A stretch of 64,000 bases of DNA from Desulfovibrio piger (GCF_951793255.1 NZ_OX636706.1:3017809-3081808); one strand, 5' to 3'; positions 1-11,053 are shown, counted from the stretch's first letter. Translations and numbers: made by a program. Notes: a model not told the origin generated them from the letters alone.

Positions 1-68
1 TGCCTCCCTTCCCGCTGCCCCCGGACAGCCCACCAAGAAACGGCCGCTCTGCGGCCAGGAGGAATGCC

Positions 69-923
69 ATGTCCAGTGAACCCGGTCTGCCCGCTGATGC
101 CCTGCGCATGGGCCGTATCGGCTACCTCAACGTCCTGCCCATCTATCATCCCCTGGAAGCGGGCATCATCCCCCACGATTTCGAGATCATCTCCGGGCCG
201 CCCGCCGTCCTCAACAACATGATGGCCCGGGGCGAGCTGCACATCTCCTCCAATTCCTGTTTCGAATACGCCATGCGCCCCGAGCGCTACCATCTGGTGG
301 AGGATCTTTCCATCGGTTCCCACGGCAATGTCATGAGCGTGCTGCTCATGTCCCGCCGCCCCGTGGAACAGCTGGGCGGCCAGACCATCCTCATCAGCGG
401 CGAGACCCACACCTCCGTGGCCCTGCTGCGCCTGCTCATGAAGGACCACTACCACTGCGACGTGAACTACGTCACCGGCGCCGTCACGCCCACCCTGGGC
501 ACGGACAGGGCCCCCGAAGCCTTCCTGGCCATCGGGGACGAAGCCCTGCGCCTGCGCAACCATCCTGACTATCCCTACCGTCTCGACCTGGCCGATGCCT
601 GGGTGGAATGGACCGGCCTGCCCTTCATCTTCGGTGTCTGGGTGGTCAGCCACGACGCCGTGCAGAAAAAACTTTTCCACAGCGACCCCGGCGCGCTCAT
701 GCGTCAGGGCCGTGACTGGGGCCTCTCCCATATGGATGTCATCCTCGACCTCACCGGGCACGGCTGCCCCCTGTCCCGCGAGGAACTGACCGTCTATTAC
801 AACGAAGGCCTGACCTTCAGCCTGGGCGAACGCGAACTGCAGGGCCTCAGCCTCTTCTACCGCAAGCTGGCCGACGCCCGCATGATCCCCGGCGTGCCTC
901 CCCTGCGCTTCTTCCACATGTAA
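69..923 (+). CDS. mqnA: Chorismate dehydratase MqnA (futalosine pathway)
   Basis: 284-aa cytoplasmic enzyme expected to dehydrate chorismate to 3-[(1-carboxyvinyl)oxy]benzoate, the first step of futalosine-route menaquinone synthesis. Residues 18-24 read GYLNVLP, the N-terminal signature I associate with MqnA rather than MqnD, and GELHISSNS follows near residue 60. Length is usual for the family. The start is fixed by AGGAGG six bases upstream of the ATG. The gene runs toward lon and is separated from it by two terminator hairpins. The assignment rests on motif memory, not a search, but the family call is firm. Confidence 0.9.
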   Translation: MSSEPGLPADALRMGRIGYLNVLPIYHPLEAGIIPHDFEIISGPPAVLNNMMARGELHISSNSCFEYAMRPERYHLVEDLSIGSHGNVMSVLLMSRRPVEQLGGQTILISGETHTSVALLRLLMKDHYHCDVNYVTGAVTPTLGTDRAPEAFLAIGDEALRLRNHPDYPYRLDLADAWVEWTGLPFIFGVWVVSHDAVQKKLFHSDPGALMRQGRDWGLSHMDVILDLTGHGCPLSREELTVYYNEGLTFSLGERELQGLSLFYRKLADARMIPGVPPLRFFHM

Positions 924-1190
924 GCAAGTTTTTTGGGGGAAGGAGGGACCTTGCCCTGCTGTCGATGCCCGTAGCGCCCTTCGTCGCAACGGGCACGACC
1001 TGCGGCCGCCTTCGGTCGCCGGCTTGTGCGCAAAGGTCCCTCCTTCCCCCAAGCCCCCATCCTCCTCCCAACGCGCTTTGTGCAGGAGGATGGATTCCCC
1101 GGTACGACGCCGGACAGCCCCCATTGCCGGTCCCCCGGCAAAAATGGCCAAGACAAGCACGGCTCTCTGACAAAGAGGCCTGCGCCCAAA

Positions 1191-1230
1191 ACAAAAACGC
1201 GGAAGGCACTCTGCCCTCCGCGTTTTTGTT
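1191..1230. terminator. Bidirectional terminator hairpin after mqnA
   Basis: A 13-bp perfect stem (1191-1203 with 1217-1229) has A-rich and T-rich ends, so it can act in both directions. It lies between the convergent mqnA and lon genes. Confidence 0.75.
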
Positions 1231-1285
1231 TTATACCGGACATCCGTTCAAAGGTACGCTGCGCACGCAAGGCACGCCATACGTA

Positions 1286-1331
1286 CCAAAAACAGGAAGA
1301 GGAAGGCACAATACCTTCCTCTTCCTGTTTT
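1286..1331. terminator. Second convergent terminator hairpin
   Basis: A 17-bp perfect stem (1288-1304 with 1312-1328) surrounds a 7-nt loop and ends in AAA/TTTT runs. Together with 1191-1230 it insulates mqnA from lon. The 924-1476 gap also holds a third inverted repeat at 1420-1454 (GGGGGAGAACC paired with GGTTTCCCCC); I see no gene there. Confidence 0.75.
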
Positions 1332-1476
1332 CCCGGTCCACGGGCCGTTGTCCGCTCCCCACCGTTCAGCGGCGGGGACCGGCGGCCCCACCTGAAAAAA
1401 GTTTTTTGGAAGGGGGTGCGGGGGAGAACCTTTTGTCCACAAAAGGTTTCCCCCGCATCTCTCCCCTCCTCACATA

Positions 1477-3918
1477 TTATTGCGGCGCAGCGGCGCTGCT
1501 GTCCTTGTCGTTCTTGCCGGCGCGCAGGCTGAGATACAGCGGCCGGGCCGTGGCGCGACCGGAAAAGATCTCTTCCACGGAAGCGGCCAGGGCATGGGGC
1601 AGGACTTCGTCCACATGGTCCACGAAGACGATCTCCAGATCTTCCAGCACCTCGGCGGGCACTTCCTTGAGATCCTTTTCGTTGTCATGCGGCATGAGGA
1701 CCTTCTTGATGCCGCTGCGGCGGGCAGCCAGCAGCTTTTCCCGCAGGCCGCCGATGGGCAGCACGCGGCCGCGCAGGGAGATCTCGCCGGTCATGGCCAC
1801 ATCGTTGCGCACCGGGATGCCCAGCAGGGCCGAGGTGATGGACGTGGCCAGGGTGATGCCGGCCGAGGGGCCGTCCTTGGGCGTGGCGCCGTCGGGCACA
1901 TGCACATGGATGTCCACCTTGCGGTGGAAACGCGGGTCAAGGCCCAGGATCTCGGCGCGGGAACGCACATAGGTCAGGGCCGCACGGGCGGACTCGGTCA
2001 TCACGTCGCCCAGCTGGCCGGTGATGACCACCTGCCCGGAACCGGACATGAGGCTGGTCTCCACCATCAGGATCTCGCCGCCGCGCTGGTTGTAGGCCAG
2101 ACCGGCGCAGACGCCCACCTGGGACTCGCTCTCGCGCTCCTCGTGGCGATACTTCTTGACGCCGAGGAAGGAAGCCAGGTTCTGGCGGGAGATGCTCACG
2201 CACTTGTCCAGATCGTTGTCCTCCACCAGACGGATGGCGGTCTTGCGGCACAGGGCGGCAATCTCGCGCTCCAGATTGCGCACGCCCGCTTCACGGGTGT
2301 AGGAACGGATGATCTCCAGGATGGCGCCGTCGGACAGCGCGATGTTCTCCGGCTTCAGGCCGTGTTCCTTCACCTGGCGCGGCAGCAGGAAGTTGCGGGC
2401 GATCTGGCGCTTTTCCGTCTCCAGATAGCTGTTGAGCTCGATGATCTCCATGCGGTCCAGCAGCGGTGCCGGGATGGTATCCAGCGAGTTGGCCGTGGTG
2501 ATGAAGAACACCTTGGAGAGGTCGTATTCCAGATCCAGATAGTGGTCCATGAAGGTGTTGTTCTGTTCCGGGTCCAGCACTTCCAGCAGGGCCGAGGCCG
2601 GGTCGCCCCGGAAGTCCGAGGTCATCTTGTCGATCTCGTCCAGGCAGAACAGGGGGTTGCTGCTCTTTACCCGTTTCAGGGACTGGATGATCTTGCCGGG
2701 CAGGGCGCCCACATAGGTACGGCGGTGACCGCGGATCTCGGCCTCGTCACGCACGCCGCCCAGGGAAAGGCGCACGTATTCGCGTCCCGTGGCCCGGGCC
2801 ACGCTCTTGGCCAGCGAGGTCTTGCCCACGCCTGGCGGGCCCACGAAGCAGAGGATGGGACCGCGCAGGCCGTTGGAGAGCTTCTGCACGGCCAGATATT
2901 CCAGGATGCGGTCCTTGGGCTTTTCCAGACCGAAGTGGTCGCCTTCAAGGATGGCACGGGCCTTTTCGATGTCGATATCGATCTCTTTGAGGTCGTTCCA
3001 GGGCAGATCCAGCAGCCAGTCCACATAATTGCGCACCACGGTGTATTCCGCGGCCGAGGGCGGCATGCTGCGCAGCTTGCGCAGTTCGGACTGGCAGCGC
3101 TCGCGGGCTTCCTGCGGCATGTTGCGGCCTTCGAGCTTCTTTTCCAGCTCGTCCACTTCCGCCTGGGGATCGTCCTCGCGGCCCATCTCCTTGTTGATGG
3201 CCTTGAGCTGCTCGCTAAGGTAGTACTCGCGCTGGTTGCGCTCCATCTGCACCTTGACGCGGTTCTTGATGCGCTTTTCCACCGAGGCCAGGGCCACTTC
3301 GCCCTGCAAAAGCTCGTACACGCGCTCCAGGCGCTCGGTGACGTCGGCGATCTCCAGCACTTCCTGCTTCTTGCGGTAATCCACCTTGAGGTGGGGCACC
3401 ACGGCGTCGGCCAGCGGCCCGGCATCGCGCAGGGCCATGATGGACATGAGCGCTTCCTGGGTCAGCTTCTTGTTGTTCTTGGCGTACTCTTCCAGCGCTT
3501 CCTGCACGGTACGCACCAGGGCCTCGCGCTCTTCGGGGCGGCTCTCGCTTTCCGGCACGGTGCAGAGCATGGCCATCAGGCAGTTGTCCTCTTCGCGCAG
3601 CTCCGTCCAGCGGGCACGGTGCAGGCCTTCGAACAGCACCTTGATGGTGCCGTCGGGCAGGCGCAGCATCTGCAGGACCTTGCAGACGACCCCCACGGGG
3701 CTCAGATCATCGGCGCCGGGCTTCTCCACATCGGGCTCGCGCTGGGCCACCAGGAACATCTGCTTGTTGTAGCCGGACTGGGCCAGTTCGATGGCCTTGA
3801 TGGAGGCTTCGCGCCCCACGAAAAGCGGCATGATGGTACGCGGCAGCATGACCACTTCGCGCAGGGGCATGACCGGCAGCTCGGCAAAAAAGCGCGCTTC
3901 GCGCTGGAATTCGGACAT
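1477..3918 (-). CDS. lon: ATP-dependent protease Lon
   Basis: 813-aa cytoplasmic AAA+ serine protease that degrades misfolded and regulatory proteins. An N-terminal LON substrate domain is followed by an AAA+ module with Walker [10 protein letters not shown] near residue 360 and Walker [10 protein letters not shown] near 427. The C-terminal protease domain has the catalytic serine in GPSAGIT near 683 and the lysine in the [12 protein letters not shown] segment. Length matches the family (about 780-820). It is the last gene of the tig-clpP-clpX-lon row, about 235 bp after clpX, so it may have its own promoter. Start chosen at [11 protein letters not shown]. Confidence 0.97.
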   Translation of the reverse strand: MSEFQREARFFAELPVMPLREVVMLPRTIMPLFVGREASIKAIELAQSGYNKQMFLVAQREPDVEKPGADDLSPVGVVCKVLQMLRLPDGTIKVLFEGLHRARWTELREEDNCLMAMLCTVPESESRPEEREALVRTVQEALEEYAKNNKKLTQEALMSIMALRDAGPLADAVVPHLKVDYRKKQEVLEIADVTERLERVYELLQGEVALASVEKRIKNRVKVQMERNQREYYLSEQLKAINKEMGREDDPQAEVDELEKKLEGRNMPQEARERCQSELRKLRSMPPSAAEYTVVRNYVDWLLDLPWNDLKEIDIDIEKARAILEGDHFGLEKPKDRILEYLAVQKLSNGLRGPILCFVGPPGVGKTSLAKSVARATGREYVRLSLGGVRDEAEIRGHRRTYVGALPGKIIQSLKRVKSSNPLFCLDEIDKMTSDFRGDPASALLEVLDPEQNNTFMDHYLDLEYDLSKVFFITTANSLDTIPAPLLDRMEIIELNSYLETEKRQIARNFLLPRQVKEHGLKPENIALSDGAILEIIRSYTREAGVRNLEREIAALCRKTAIRLVEDNDLDKCVSISRQNLASFLGVKKYRHEERESESQVGVCAGLAYNQRGGEILMVETSLMSGSGQVVITGQLGDVMTESARAALTYVRSRAEILGLDPRFHRKVDIHVHVPDGATPKDGPSAGITLATSITSALLGIPVRNDVAMTGEISLRGRVLPIGGLREKLLAARRSGIKKVLMPHDNEKDLKEVPAEVLEDLEIVFVDHVDEVLPHALAASVEEIFSGRATARPLYLSLRAGKNDKDSSAAAPQ

Positions 3919-4153
3919 AGTGTACCTCGTAAAAGGGCCGCGCGGGCGGCCCGCTCAGCCGTCGGGACGGCCGGGCCGGATGGCCCCGTATATCGTTGAA
4001 AGGGGAAGGATCCCTTCTGCCTGCGGCAAAAGCGGATGCTTCCCCCCCTTTCAGATCTTGTGACAGCCTGCCCGGGGGCAGGCCCCGGCAAGGTGCGACC
4101 GGCAGCAGCAGGGGGGAGCGTCTCCACGCCGTGCGACCATGCCGGAAGCCGGG

Positions 4154-5431
4154 CTAGTTCAGGCTGGTATCGGCAGCAGCGCCTTCGGCGCTTTCGCCAT
4201 ACAGCAGCACCGGCTCCTTGCCCTTTTCGATGACGGCCCGGTTGATGAGGCATTCCTTGACACCGGGCATGGAGGGCAGGCGGAACATGATGTCCAGCAT
4301 GGTGCGCTCCATGACGTTGCGCAGTCCGCGCGCGCCGGTCTTGCGCTCGATGGCCCGGGCCGCGATGGCCTTGAGGGCATTGGGCGTGAAGCGCAGCTGC
4401 ACGTGGTCCAGTTCGAACAGCTTCTGGTACTGGCGCACCAGGGCGTTCTTGGGCTCGGTCAGGATACGCACCAGATCGGCCTCGTCCAGATCGTCCACAT
4501 GGGTGATGATCGGGATACGGCCCACGAATTCGGGGATCAGACCGAACTTGACCAGGTCCTGGGGCTGGATCTTTTCCAGCAGCTCGCCCAGGGGCATCTC
4601 CTTCTTGGAGCAGACCTGGGCGCCGAAGCCCATGGAGCTGCCGCTCATGCGGGAGCCCACGATCTTGTCCAGGCCCACGAAGGCACCGCCCACGATGAAC
4701 AGGATATTGCTGGTATCCATGCGGATGAATTCCTGCTGGGGATGCTTGCGGCCGCCCTTGGGCGGGATGTTGGCCTCGGTACCTTCGATGATCTTGAGCA
4801 GGGCCTGCTGCACGCCTTCACCGGACACGTCACGGGTGATGGAGGGGCCGTCGCTCTTGCGGGAGATCTTGTCGATCTCGTCGATGTAGATGATGCCCTT
4901 GCTGGCGGCTTCGATGTCGTAGTCGGCATTCTGCAGCAGCTGCACCAGGATGTTCTCCACATCCTCGCCCACGTAACCGGCTTCGGTCAGGGTCGTGGCG
5001 TCGGCGATGGCAAAGGGCACGCGCAGCACCTTGGCCAGGGTCTTGGCCAGCAGGGTCTTGCCGCTGCCGGAGGGCCCCACCAGCAGGATGTTGCTCTTTT
5101 CCAGTTCCACGTCATCGCCCAGGGCATCGGCGAAGAAGACGCGCTTGTAGTGGTTGTGCACGGCCACGGAGAGGATCTTCTTGGCCTCGGTCTGGCCGAT
5201 GACGTATTCATCCAGGCGGGCCTTGATCTCCTGCGGCGAGAGCAGGCGCTCGTCGGCCTCCTCCACCTGCTGCTGGACCTTGTCGCGGGCGATGATATCG
5301 CCGCAGGCGCGCACGCAGTTGTCGCAGATGCAGGCGTTGTCCTGCACGATAAGGTTGTTCACCTCCAGCTCGCTGCGTCCGCAGAAGGAGCAGCGCAGCG
5401 GTTCCTGTCCGGAATTCTTGCTGTTGGACAT
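4154..5431 (-). CDS. clpX: ClpXP unfoldase subunit ClpX
   Basis: 425-aa hexameric AAA+ unfoldase that feeds substrates to ClpP. The N-terminal zinc-binding domain has C14, C17, C36 and C39. Walker A GPSGSGKT lies near residue 116 and Walker [10 protein letters not shown] near 184. Length agrees with the family (about 420). It starts 3 bp after the clpP stop, so the two are surely co-transcribed and translated together. Confidence 0.97.
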   Translation of the reverse strand: MSNSKNSGQEPLRCSFCGRSELEVNNLIVQDNACICDNCVRACGDIIARDKVQQQVEEADERLLSPQEIKARLDEYVIGQTEAKKILSVAVHNHYKRVFFADALGDDVELEKSNILLVGPSGSGKTLLAKTLAKVLRVPFAIADATTLTEAGYVGEDVENILVQLLQNADYDIEAASKGIIYIDEIDKISRKSDGPSITRDVSGEGVQQALLKIIEGTEANIPPKGGRKHPQQEFIRMDTSNILFIVGGAFVGLDKIVGSRMSGSSMGFGAQVCSKKEMPLGELLEKIQPQDLVKFGLIPEFVGRIPIITHVDDLDEADLVRILTEPKNALVRQYQKLFELDHVQLRFTPNALKAIAARAIERKTGARGLRNVMERTMLDIMFRLPSMPGVKECLINRAVIEKGKEPVLLYGESAEGAAADTSLN

Positions 5432-5434
5432 AGA

Positions 5435-6037
5435 CTAGTTTTTCTCCGTCATATCGCTGCGCGATACCAGTACCCGGTCGATGATGCCGAATTCGAGGGC
5501 CTGTTCGGGGGTGAGGAAATTGTCGCGTTCCGTGGCCCGGACCACCTCGTCATAGCTCTTGCCGGTGTTCTCGGCCAGCATGGTGTTCAGGCGTTCCTTG
5601 ATGCGCAGCATCTCGCGGGCGTGGATGTCCACATCCGTGGCCTGGCCCTGGAAGCCGCCCAGCGGCTGGTGGATCATGATCTGGCTGTTGGGCAGCGCGT
5701 AGCGCATGCCCTTCTGCCCGGCAGCCAGCAAAAATGCCCCCATGCTGGCGGCCCGGCCCATGCACACCGTGCTGACGGGCGCGGTGATGTAACGCATGGT
5801 GTCGTAGATGGCCAGACCGGCGGTCACGGAGCCGCCGGGAGAATTGATGTACAGGTTGATCTCCTTCTCCGGATCCTGGGATTCCAGGAACAGGAGCTGG
5901 GCGCAGACAAGGGAGGCCACAGTGTCGTTCACTTCGCTGCTCAGCAGGATGATGCGATCCTTGAGCAGGCGGGAATAAATATCGTAGGCACGTTCGGAAC
6001 GGCCCGTGGTTTCGATGACCATGGGGACGAGGGACAT
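5435..6037 (-). CDS. clpP: ATP-dependent Clp protease proteolytic subunit
   Basis: 200-aa tetradecameric serine peptidase, partner of ClpX. The catalytic triad is visible as S98 (GRAASMGA), H123 (MIHQPLGG) and D172 (ERDNF), close to E. coli positions. The reading frame is open further upstream, but the family start is [11 protein letters not shown], preceded by an AGAGAGG-type ribosome site; the longer start at 6172 has no support. It lies between tig and clpX in the order common in Desulfovibrio and enterobacteria. Confidence 0.97.
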   Translation of the reverse strand: MSLVPMVIETTGRSERAYDIYSRLLKDRIILLSSEVNDTVASLVCAQLLFLESQDPEKEINLYINSPGGSVTAGLAIYDTMRYITAPVSTVCMGRAASMGAFLLAAGQKGMRYALPNSQIMIHQPLGGFQGQATDVDIHAREMLRIKERLNTMLAENTGKSYDEVVRATERDNFLTPEQALEFGIIDRVLVSRSDMTEKN

Positions 6038-6180
6038 GAAAACCTCTCTGTGAGTTAAACCGTATAAATTCGACGCCGCCGCGACGGGAGAACCGCCGCG
6101 GCGTACGTCAAAAGCGGACGACGAAGCGTCGCCGGAAAGGTGCGGGAAACATCTGCACCATGGTGCAGACATCGCTCGCT

Positions 6181-7503
6181 TTAGTTGTTTTCTTCAGTCT
6201 TTTCAGCAGCCTTGGGCTCCACTTCCTTCACCTGGGCCTTGGCGTAGATGGCGTCCATGGCCTTGTCGGCCAGGATGCGGTCACGCAGGGTGAAGATCAT
6301 GCCGCTCTTTTCATAGGCTTCGCGAACCTGCTTGAAGTCTTCGCCGCTGCGCATGCACAGCTGGTAGAGCTGGGCATTGACTTCCTGCTCGTTCACATCC
6401 AAGCCTTCCTTCTTGGCGATGGCCAGCAGCAGCACCTGCATGCGGGTGATCTCTTCGGCCTGGGGCTGGACTTCCTTCAGCAGTTCTTCTTCGGTCTTGC
6501 CCAGGGAATCCAGGCTCTTGCCCTGGCGTTCCATGCGGGCGCGCATGTCGGCCAGCAGGGTGCGGGCCTGCACGTCCACCATGCTGGGCGGCAGTTCGAA
6601 TTCCACCATCTTCACCAGCTTGTCCAGCATGGACTTCTGGGCGGAACCCTTGTTCAGGTTGTAGCGGCTGGAGCGGTAGCTTTCGCGGATGCCGGCCTTG
6701 AGCTTTTCCACGTTTTCCACGCCCACGGCCTTGGCCAGTTCGTCATCCACGGCGGGCAGCTGACGTTCCTTGATGGCATGCACCTTGACCTTCATGGTCA
6801 CGGTCTTGCCGGCCAGGTCCTTGGCCAGGAAATCTTCGGGGAAGGTGATGTCGCCTTCGGCTTCGCAACCCAGCTTGATGGTCTTGACCAGGTTTTCGAA
6901 ATCTTCCAGGGCCTGCTTTTCGCCCAGGGCCAGATCGAAGCCGTCAGCCTTGATGCCTTCCAGGGGCTGACCGTTTTCGTAGGCGCAGAAGTCGATGTTG
7001 GCCACCTGGCCGTCCACGGCCGGGCCGTCGCCGTCCACGGGCACCAGCTTGGCGCGGTCGCGGCGGATGCGTTCCACCACTTCTTCCACTTCAGCGTCGT
7101 CCACGATGGTCTTTTCCTGCTCCACTTCCATGCCTTCGTAGGGGGGCAGATCGAAGGTGGGCAGCACTTCGAACTCGATGCTGTAGTTCATGCCCTTGCC
7201 GCGTTCCATGACAGGCTCGCCGTCCACCATGTTGATACCGGAGACGGGGGTCACGTCCAGCTTGGACATCACTTCATTGATGTGCACGTTGACGAGGTCC
7301 TGACGGGCCTCTTCATAGATGCGGTCGCGGAAACGCTGTTCGATGACGGAAGCGGGCACCTTGCCCTTGCGGAAACCGTCAATCTGCACAGACGTCTTGT
7401 ACAGGGCGACAGCGCCCATGATGGCGGCTTCCACTTCCTTGGGATCAGTGGTGATGGCAACCTTTTTCTTGACCGGGGACAAATCTTCAACAGTATATTC
7501 CAC
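6181..7503 (-). CDS. tig: Trigger factor
   Basis: 440-aa ribosome-associated chaperone and peptidyl-prolyl isomerase that binds nascent chains at the exit tunnel. The N-terminal ribosome-binding helix carries GFRKGKVP, the trigger factor signature. A PPIase domain lies in the middle and a helical substrate-binding domain at the end. The start is a GTG (MEYTVEDLS) chosen because AAAGGAG stands 7 bases upstream; the frame stays open to 8049 but that extension is not protein-like. It heads tig-clpP-clpX-lon; the prophage junction at 8105 now lies about 600 bp upstream and may have removed upstream control. Confidence 0.95.
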   Translation of the reverse strand: MEYTVEDLSPVKKKVAITTDPKEVEAAIMGAVALYKTSVQIDGFRKGKVPASVIEQRFRDRIYEEARQDLVNVHINEVMSKLDVTPVSGINMVDGEPVMERGKGMNYSIEFEVLPTFDLPPYEGMEVEQEKTIVDDAEVEEVVERIRRDRAKLVPVDGDGPAVDGQVANIDFCAYENGQPLEGIKADGFDLALGEKQALEDFENLVKTIKLGCEAEGDITFPEDFLAKDLAGKTVTMKVKVHAIKERQLPAVDDELAKAVGVENVEKLKAGIRESYRSSRYNLNKGSAQKSMLDKLVKMVEFELPPSMVDVQARTLLADMRARMERQGKSLDSLGKTEEELLKEVQPQAEEITRMQVLLLAIAKKEGLDVNEQEVNAQLYQLCMRSGEDFKQVREAYEKSGMIFTLRDRILADKAMDAIYAKAQVKEVEPKAAEKTEENN

Positions 7504-8104
7504 GAGGCGCTCCTTTAACGAAAAGTCTCTTTTTTCCGCCGCGCCCCGGGGATGCCCCGAAGACGACCGCGACCTGGGCCGCACGGCAGTTCTCTGAATG
7601 ATGATGCGGTGCAGAACACGCATCATCCGGCATGGCGAGCGACTCGCCAGCCACGACAATCGCTTCTCATAGCCCAAAGAAGGGCGGATTTCAAGCGGCT
7701 GGGCGCCGGTCTCCCGGCAGCTCTCTGCCGTCAAAGATAAGCACGGAAGCGTGCCGGTCAAGATGAAAAGCCGTCCTTTGGCGAAACGGTGAAGAAGGCA
7801 GCAGGAGGCGCTCAGGTACAGGCAGAAAGAGGTGAAGGAACAGGGCCGCGGTCTGATGCGGTATGGCCCGTGATGCCACGGCAAGAAGGGATGGACGGAG
7901 GATACCCCTTGGCCGGCTCGCCGCAGGCCGGACGGGGAAGGAACATGCAGCAGCATGGCCAGGGAGGACTGCTGCCTGCGCGCTGCCGTGGAGGAATGGA
8001 GCTGCTCTGGCTTCCTCTCTGCGCCGGACAAGGAAGGCTTCCTGCACAACAGCCCTCAAAACAAAGACGTCCCACAGCCATGCCGGGGACGTCCTTGCAA
8101 ATTC
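7504..8104. other. Upstream region of tig, no gene seen
   Basis: About 600 bp between the tig start and attL. Open frames here lack ribosome sites and resemble no protein I know. Before integration it was the spacer between tRNA-Leu and tig and presumably carries the tig promoter, though I could not single out convincing -35/-10 boxes. Confidence 0.4.
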
Positions 8105-8160
8105 TGGTGCGAGAGACGGGACTTGAACCCGTATGGATAAACCGCTGGATTCTAAGTCCA
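8105..8160. repeat. attL: 56-bp direct repeat, 3' part of tRNA-Leu
   Basis: Identical over 56 bp to 51330-51385; the sequences diverge at 8161/51386. It is the 3' end of a tRNA-Leu gene on the minus strand, including CCA, the T arm, the variable arm and part of the anticodon stem-loop. The 5' half of the tRNA is missing here, so this is the displaced end of the original host gene. Confidence 0.95.
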
Positions 8161-8201
8161 CGGTGTACTCATAACATATAGAGATACTTGATTCCTTTTT
8201 C

Positions 8202-8246
8202 ATGGTTGCCGCAACCTGGGCACGTCCCGCAACCATGCCGCAACCA
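8202..8246. promoter_or_regulatory. Candidate integrase/excisionase arm sites, left arm
   Basis: Copies of GGTTGC in both orientations: ATGGTTGC at 8202, GCAACC at 8211, GCAACCAT at 8229 and GCAACCA at 8240. Matching octamers stand on the other side of the core at 51241, 51251 and 51276. Clusters of short repeats on both sides of an att core are typical of arm-type integrase sites; binding itself is inferred. Confidence 0.4.
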
Positions 8247-8287
8247 CAAAGTAACCGCACATAACATACTAAAATATCACACGATAT

Positions 8288-8331
8288 AAGACTGGAGCCC
8301 TAAGTGAATGAAGGGTTTCAGTCTTATTTTT
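8288..8331 (+). terminator. Rho-independent terminator before the RNA polymerase gene
   Basis: Stem AAGACTG/CAGTCTT with an inner AGCCCT/AGGGTT pairing, then ATTTTT. It lies between attL and the phage RNA polymerase gene, so it would stop transcripts entering from the host side or, in the circular phage, from the integrase side. It could act as an attenuator for polymerase expression. Confidence 0.65.
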
Positions 8332-8390
8332 CGGCTTCGTTCTGAAAGCCTTCTCCGTAGTCCCCGAACCCCGACCTACGGAGAAAGCCC

Positions 8391-11000
8391 ATGGCCTACA
8401 CCAAGGAAGCCATCGAACGTGAGCTGGCCCTCGAAGAAGAGATGTTCAACCGTGGCAAGGACCGCTTCTTTGCCAACATCGCCCGCCTCAAGGAGCAACG
8501 CAACGAAGGCGGCACCACCTACGGCAAGATGCTGCTCAAGCGTGGCATCGCTCCCCTCGCCGCCGCCATCACCGCCTTCATGGAGAAGGCCAACAGCGGC
8601 ACTGCCGGGCGCAGACACATGGCCGTGGCCCTGCTCAAGGACATAGCCCCCGACGTGGCCGCCTTCATCACCCTGCGTACCGCCATCGACACACTCACCT
8701 CCGAGCCCATGCTCCAGAACGTGGCCGTGCGTGTGGGCCGCGAGATAGAGGCCGAGCTGCGCCTGACCAACCTCAAGCAGAACGACGCCGACCGCTACGC
8801 CATGACCCAGCGGTACATCCAAGGCCACAAGTCCCGCAAGTATCGCAGCACGGTGCTGCGGTATGCCTACGGCAAATCCACCACGGTGGACTTCGAGCCA
8901 TGGCCCCTGGCCCAGTGCCTCCATCTTGGGCAGAAGCTCATCGAGCTGGCCATCGACAGCACCGGTATCTTCGCCATCGAGCTGACCTCCAACAAGGTCC
9001 GCAAGGGCAACAAGGACATGGCCGCCTACAGTCTGGTCATGACCCCGGCCCTCAAGGAATGGATGGACGACCACCTCGAATCCCGTTCCATCATGGCCCC
9101 CGCCTACATGCCGACCCTCATCCCGCCCAAGCCGTGGGAGGGTGCCTGCGGTGGCGGCTACTACTTCCAGGCCATGCGCCCGCTGTCTCTGGTGAAGACC
9201 GGGAACCGGGACTACCTGCTCACGCTGGACAAGAAGATAGCCAACAACGAGATGCCCTCCGTCCTGCGGGCCATCAATGCCCTGCAAGACACGCCGTGGC
9301 GCGTGAACAGGCAGGTCTATGAAGTGGCCGACCACTTCTGGAACGACACCAACGGCGACGTGGCCGACCTGCCCCCGCGTGATGGCTACCGCCTGCCTCC
9401 CTGCCCTGTCTGCGGGGCCGACATCACGGACCCCGCCTCGGCCCGCATCCCCCATGCCTGCCTCGACAGCCTCTCCGAAGAGGAGCTGCGGCGCTGGCGT
9501 CGGGCCGCCGCCATCGTGCGGGAGAAGAACATCTCCTGCATGTCCCGCAGGCTGGGCATCGCCAAGACCCTGCATCTGGCCGCCCGCTACAAGGACGAGC
9601 CGGCCTTCTACTATCCCTACCAGCTCGACTTCCGGGGCCGCATCTATGCCGTGCCCGCCTACCTCAACCCGCAGGGCACGGGTCTGGCCAAGGCCCTGCT
9701 CCAGTTCGCCCAGGGCAAGGCGCTGGGCAGCATGGCCGCCGTCAAGTGGCTGGCCATCCACGGCTCCAACTGCTTCGGCAACGACAAGGTGAGCCTCGAC
9801 GCCCGCTACTCGTGGGTCATCCAGCATCAGGAGGACATCCGCCTGTGCGCTGAAGACCCCTACGGCAACCGCTGGTGGACGGAAGCCGATGACCCGTGGG
9901 GCTTCCTTGCCTTCTGCTTCGAGTGGCAGGGGTATCTCGACGGGGGTTTGACCTTCGTCTCCCACCTGCCCATCGCAATGGACGGCACCTGCAACGGCCT
10001 GCAAATCTTCTCGCTCATCCTGCGCGACGAAGTGGGCGGTCATGCGGTCAACCTCACCCCCACGGACACGCCGCAGGACATATACGGCATCGTCGCCGAC
10101 AAGGTTCGGCTGCTGCTGGAAGAACAGGCGGTCAATCCTGTCGAGGGCGCGGAGGTCTACCCCAAGGGAAAAACGGAGGAAGAAGGACGGCCACTGTACA
10201 ATGCGACCATCTGCGCCCGCTGGCTGCTTGGCCTCAACATCAACCGCAAGATGACCAAACGGCAGGTCATGGTGCTACCCTATGGGGGCACCTTCGACAG
10301 TTGCCGGGAATACACGGAAGCGTGGCTGAAGGAACAGGTCTATGCCGATGCAGCCAAGCCGCTGGACATGCCCAACGGACACACGGCCCGCGCCATCTCC
10401 CGCTATCTGGCGGAACTCATCTGGGAGGCCATCGGGGCCACGGTCATCAAGGCCCGCGAGGCCATGACCTTCCTGCAAAACACCGCCGCCGTCCTCAACA
10501 AGGCCGACCTGCCCATCCGCTGGACCACGCCCGTGGGCTTCCCCGTCCAGCAGTGCTACCGCGAACAGAAAGGCAAGCGCGTCAAGACCAGGATAGGGGA
10601 TTCCCTCATCTACCTCACCCTCAACGAGGAGCAGCCCGACAAGCTGGCCAAGGCCAAGCAGAAGTCGGCCATCTCCCCCAACTATGTCCACTCGCTGGAC
10701 GCCGCCGCCCTCATGCGGACCGTGTGCTGCTGTGCTGATGAAGACATCCTGTCCTTCGCCATGATTCACGACAGCTACGGCACCCATGCCGCCGACAGCG
10801 AACGTCTCGCCGCCATCCTGCGGACCACGTTCGTGGGCATGTTCGGTGGCGACGCCAACATGCTGGAGCTGTGGAGCCGCGAGGTCATGGCCCCGGTGCC
10901 TGCCGCTGTCCTGCAAAAAATGGACGGCCTCCCGGCCATCCCTGCCTTCGGGGAACTGGACGTGGAAGCGGTCAAGCGTTCCCTGTTCTTCTTCGCGTAA
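8391..11000 (+). CDS. T7-type single-subunit DNA-directed RNA polymerase
   Basis: 869 aa against 883 in T7; expected to transcribe the middle and late phage genes from phage-specific promoters. Motif A MDGTCNGLQIFS has the catalytic D531, motif B KRQVMVLPYGG has K623 and Y631, and motif C MIHDSYGTHAAD has D794, matching T7 D537, K631, Y639 and D812. The DFRGRIYAVPAYLNPQG stretch matches the T7 DWRGRVYAV region, and the chain ends in FFFA, comparable with FAFA of T7. CGGAG stands upstream of the ATG. A terminator precedes it and a 15-bp hairpin follows it; I could not identify a clear host promoter. Confidence 0.97.
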   Translation: MAYTKEAIERELALEEEMFNRGKDRFFANIARLKEQRNEGGTTYGKMLLKRGIAPLAAAITAFMEKANSGTAGRRHMAVALLKDIAPDVAAFITLRTAIDTLTSEPMLQNVAVRVGREIEAELRLTNLKQNDADRYAMTQRYIQGHKSRKYRSTVLRYAYGKSTTVDFEPWPLAQCLHLGQKLIELAIDSTGIFAIELTSNKVRKGNKDMAAYSLVMTPALKEWMDDHLESRSIMAPAYMPTLIPPKPWEGACGGGYYFQAMRPLSLVKTGNRDYLLTLDKKIANNEMPSVLRAINALQDTPWRVNRQVYEVADHFWNDTNGDVADLPPRDGYRLPPCPVCGADITDPASARIPHACLDSLSEEELRRWRRAAAIVREKNISCMSRRLGIAKTLHLAARYKDEPAFYYPYQLDFRGRIYAVPAYLNPQGTGLAKALLQFAQGKALGSMAAVKWLAIHGSNCFGNDKVSLDARYSWVIQHQEDIRLCAEDPYGNRWWTEADDPWGFLAFCFEWQGYLDGGLTFVSHLPIAMDGTCNGLQIFSLILRDEVGGHAVNLTPTDTPQDIYGIVADKVRLLLEEQAVNPVEGAEVYPKGKTEEEGRPLYNATICARWLLGLNINRKMTKRQVMVLPYGGTFDSCREYTEAWLKEQVYADAAKPLDMPNGHTARAISRYLAELIWEAIGATVIKAREAMTFLQNTAAVLNKADLPIRWTTPVGFPVQQCYREQKGKRVKTRIGDSLIYLTLNEEQPDKLAKAKQKSAISPNYVHSLDAAALMRTVCCCADEDILSFAMIHDSYGTHAADSERLAAILRTTFVGMFGGDANMLELWSREVMAPVPAAVLQKMDGLPAIPAFGELDVEAVKRSLFFFA

Positions 11001-11017
11001 CATTATATAATAGAGCT

Positions 11018-11053
11018 GACCCCGTGCTTCACCTTGTCGTGAGGCGCGGGGTC
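11018..11053 (+). terminator. 15-bp hairpin after the RNA polymerase gene
   Basis: GACCCCG...CGGGGTC extends to a 15-bp stem with two G-U pairs and a 6-nt loop. No clear U-run follows, so it could be a weak terminator of early transcription or an RNA-processing site, as in T7 where RNase III cuts after gene 1. Confidence 0.5.

Noticed and set aside
1480..3999. Plus-strand open frame covering lon
   Set aside because: Shadow of lon; His/Gln/Gly-rich composition typical of antisense translation.
7555..8181. Several open frames upstream of tig and across attL
   Set aside because: No ribosome sites, no protein likeness, and some cross the tRNA sequence.
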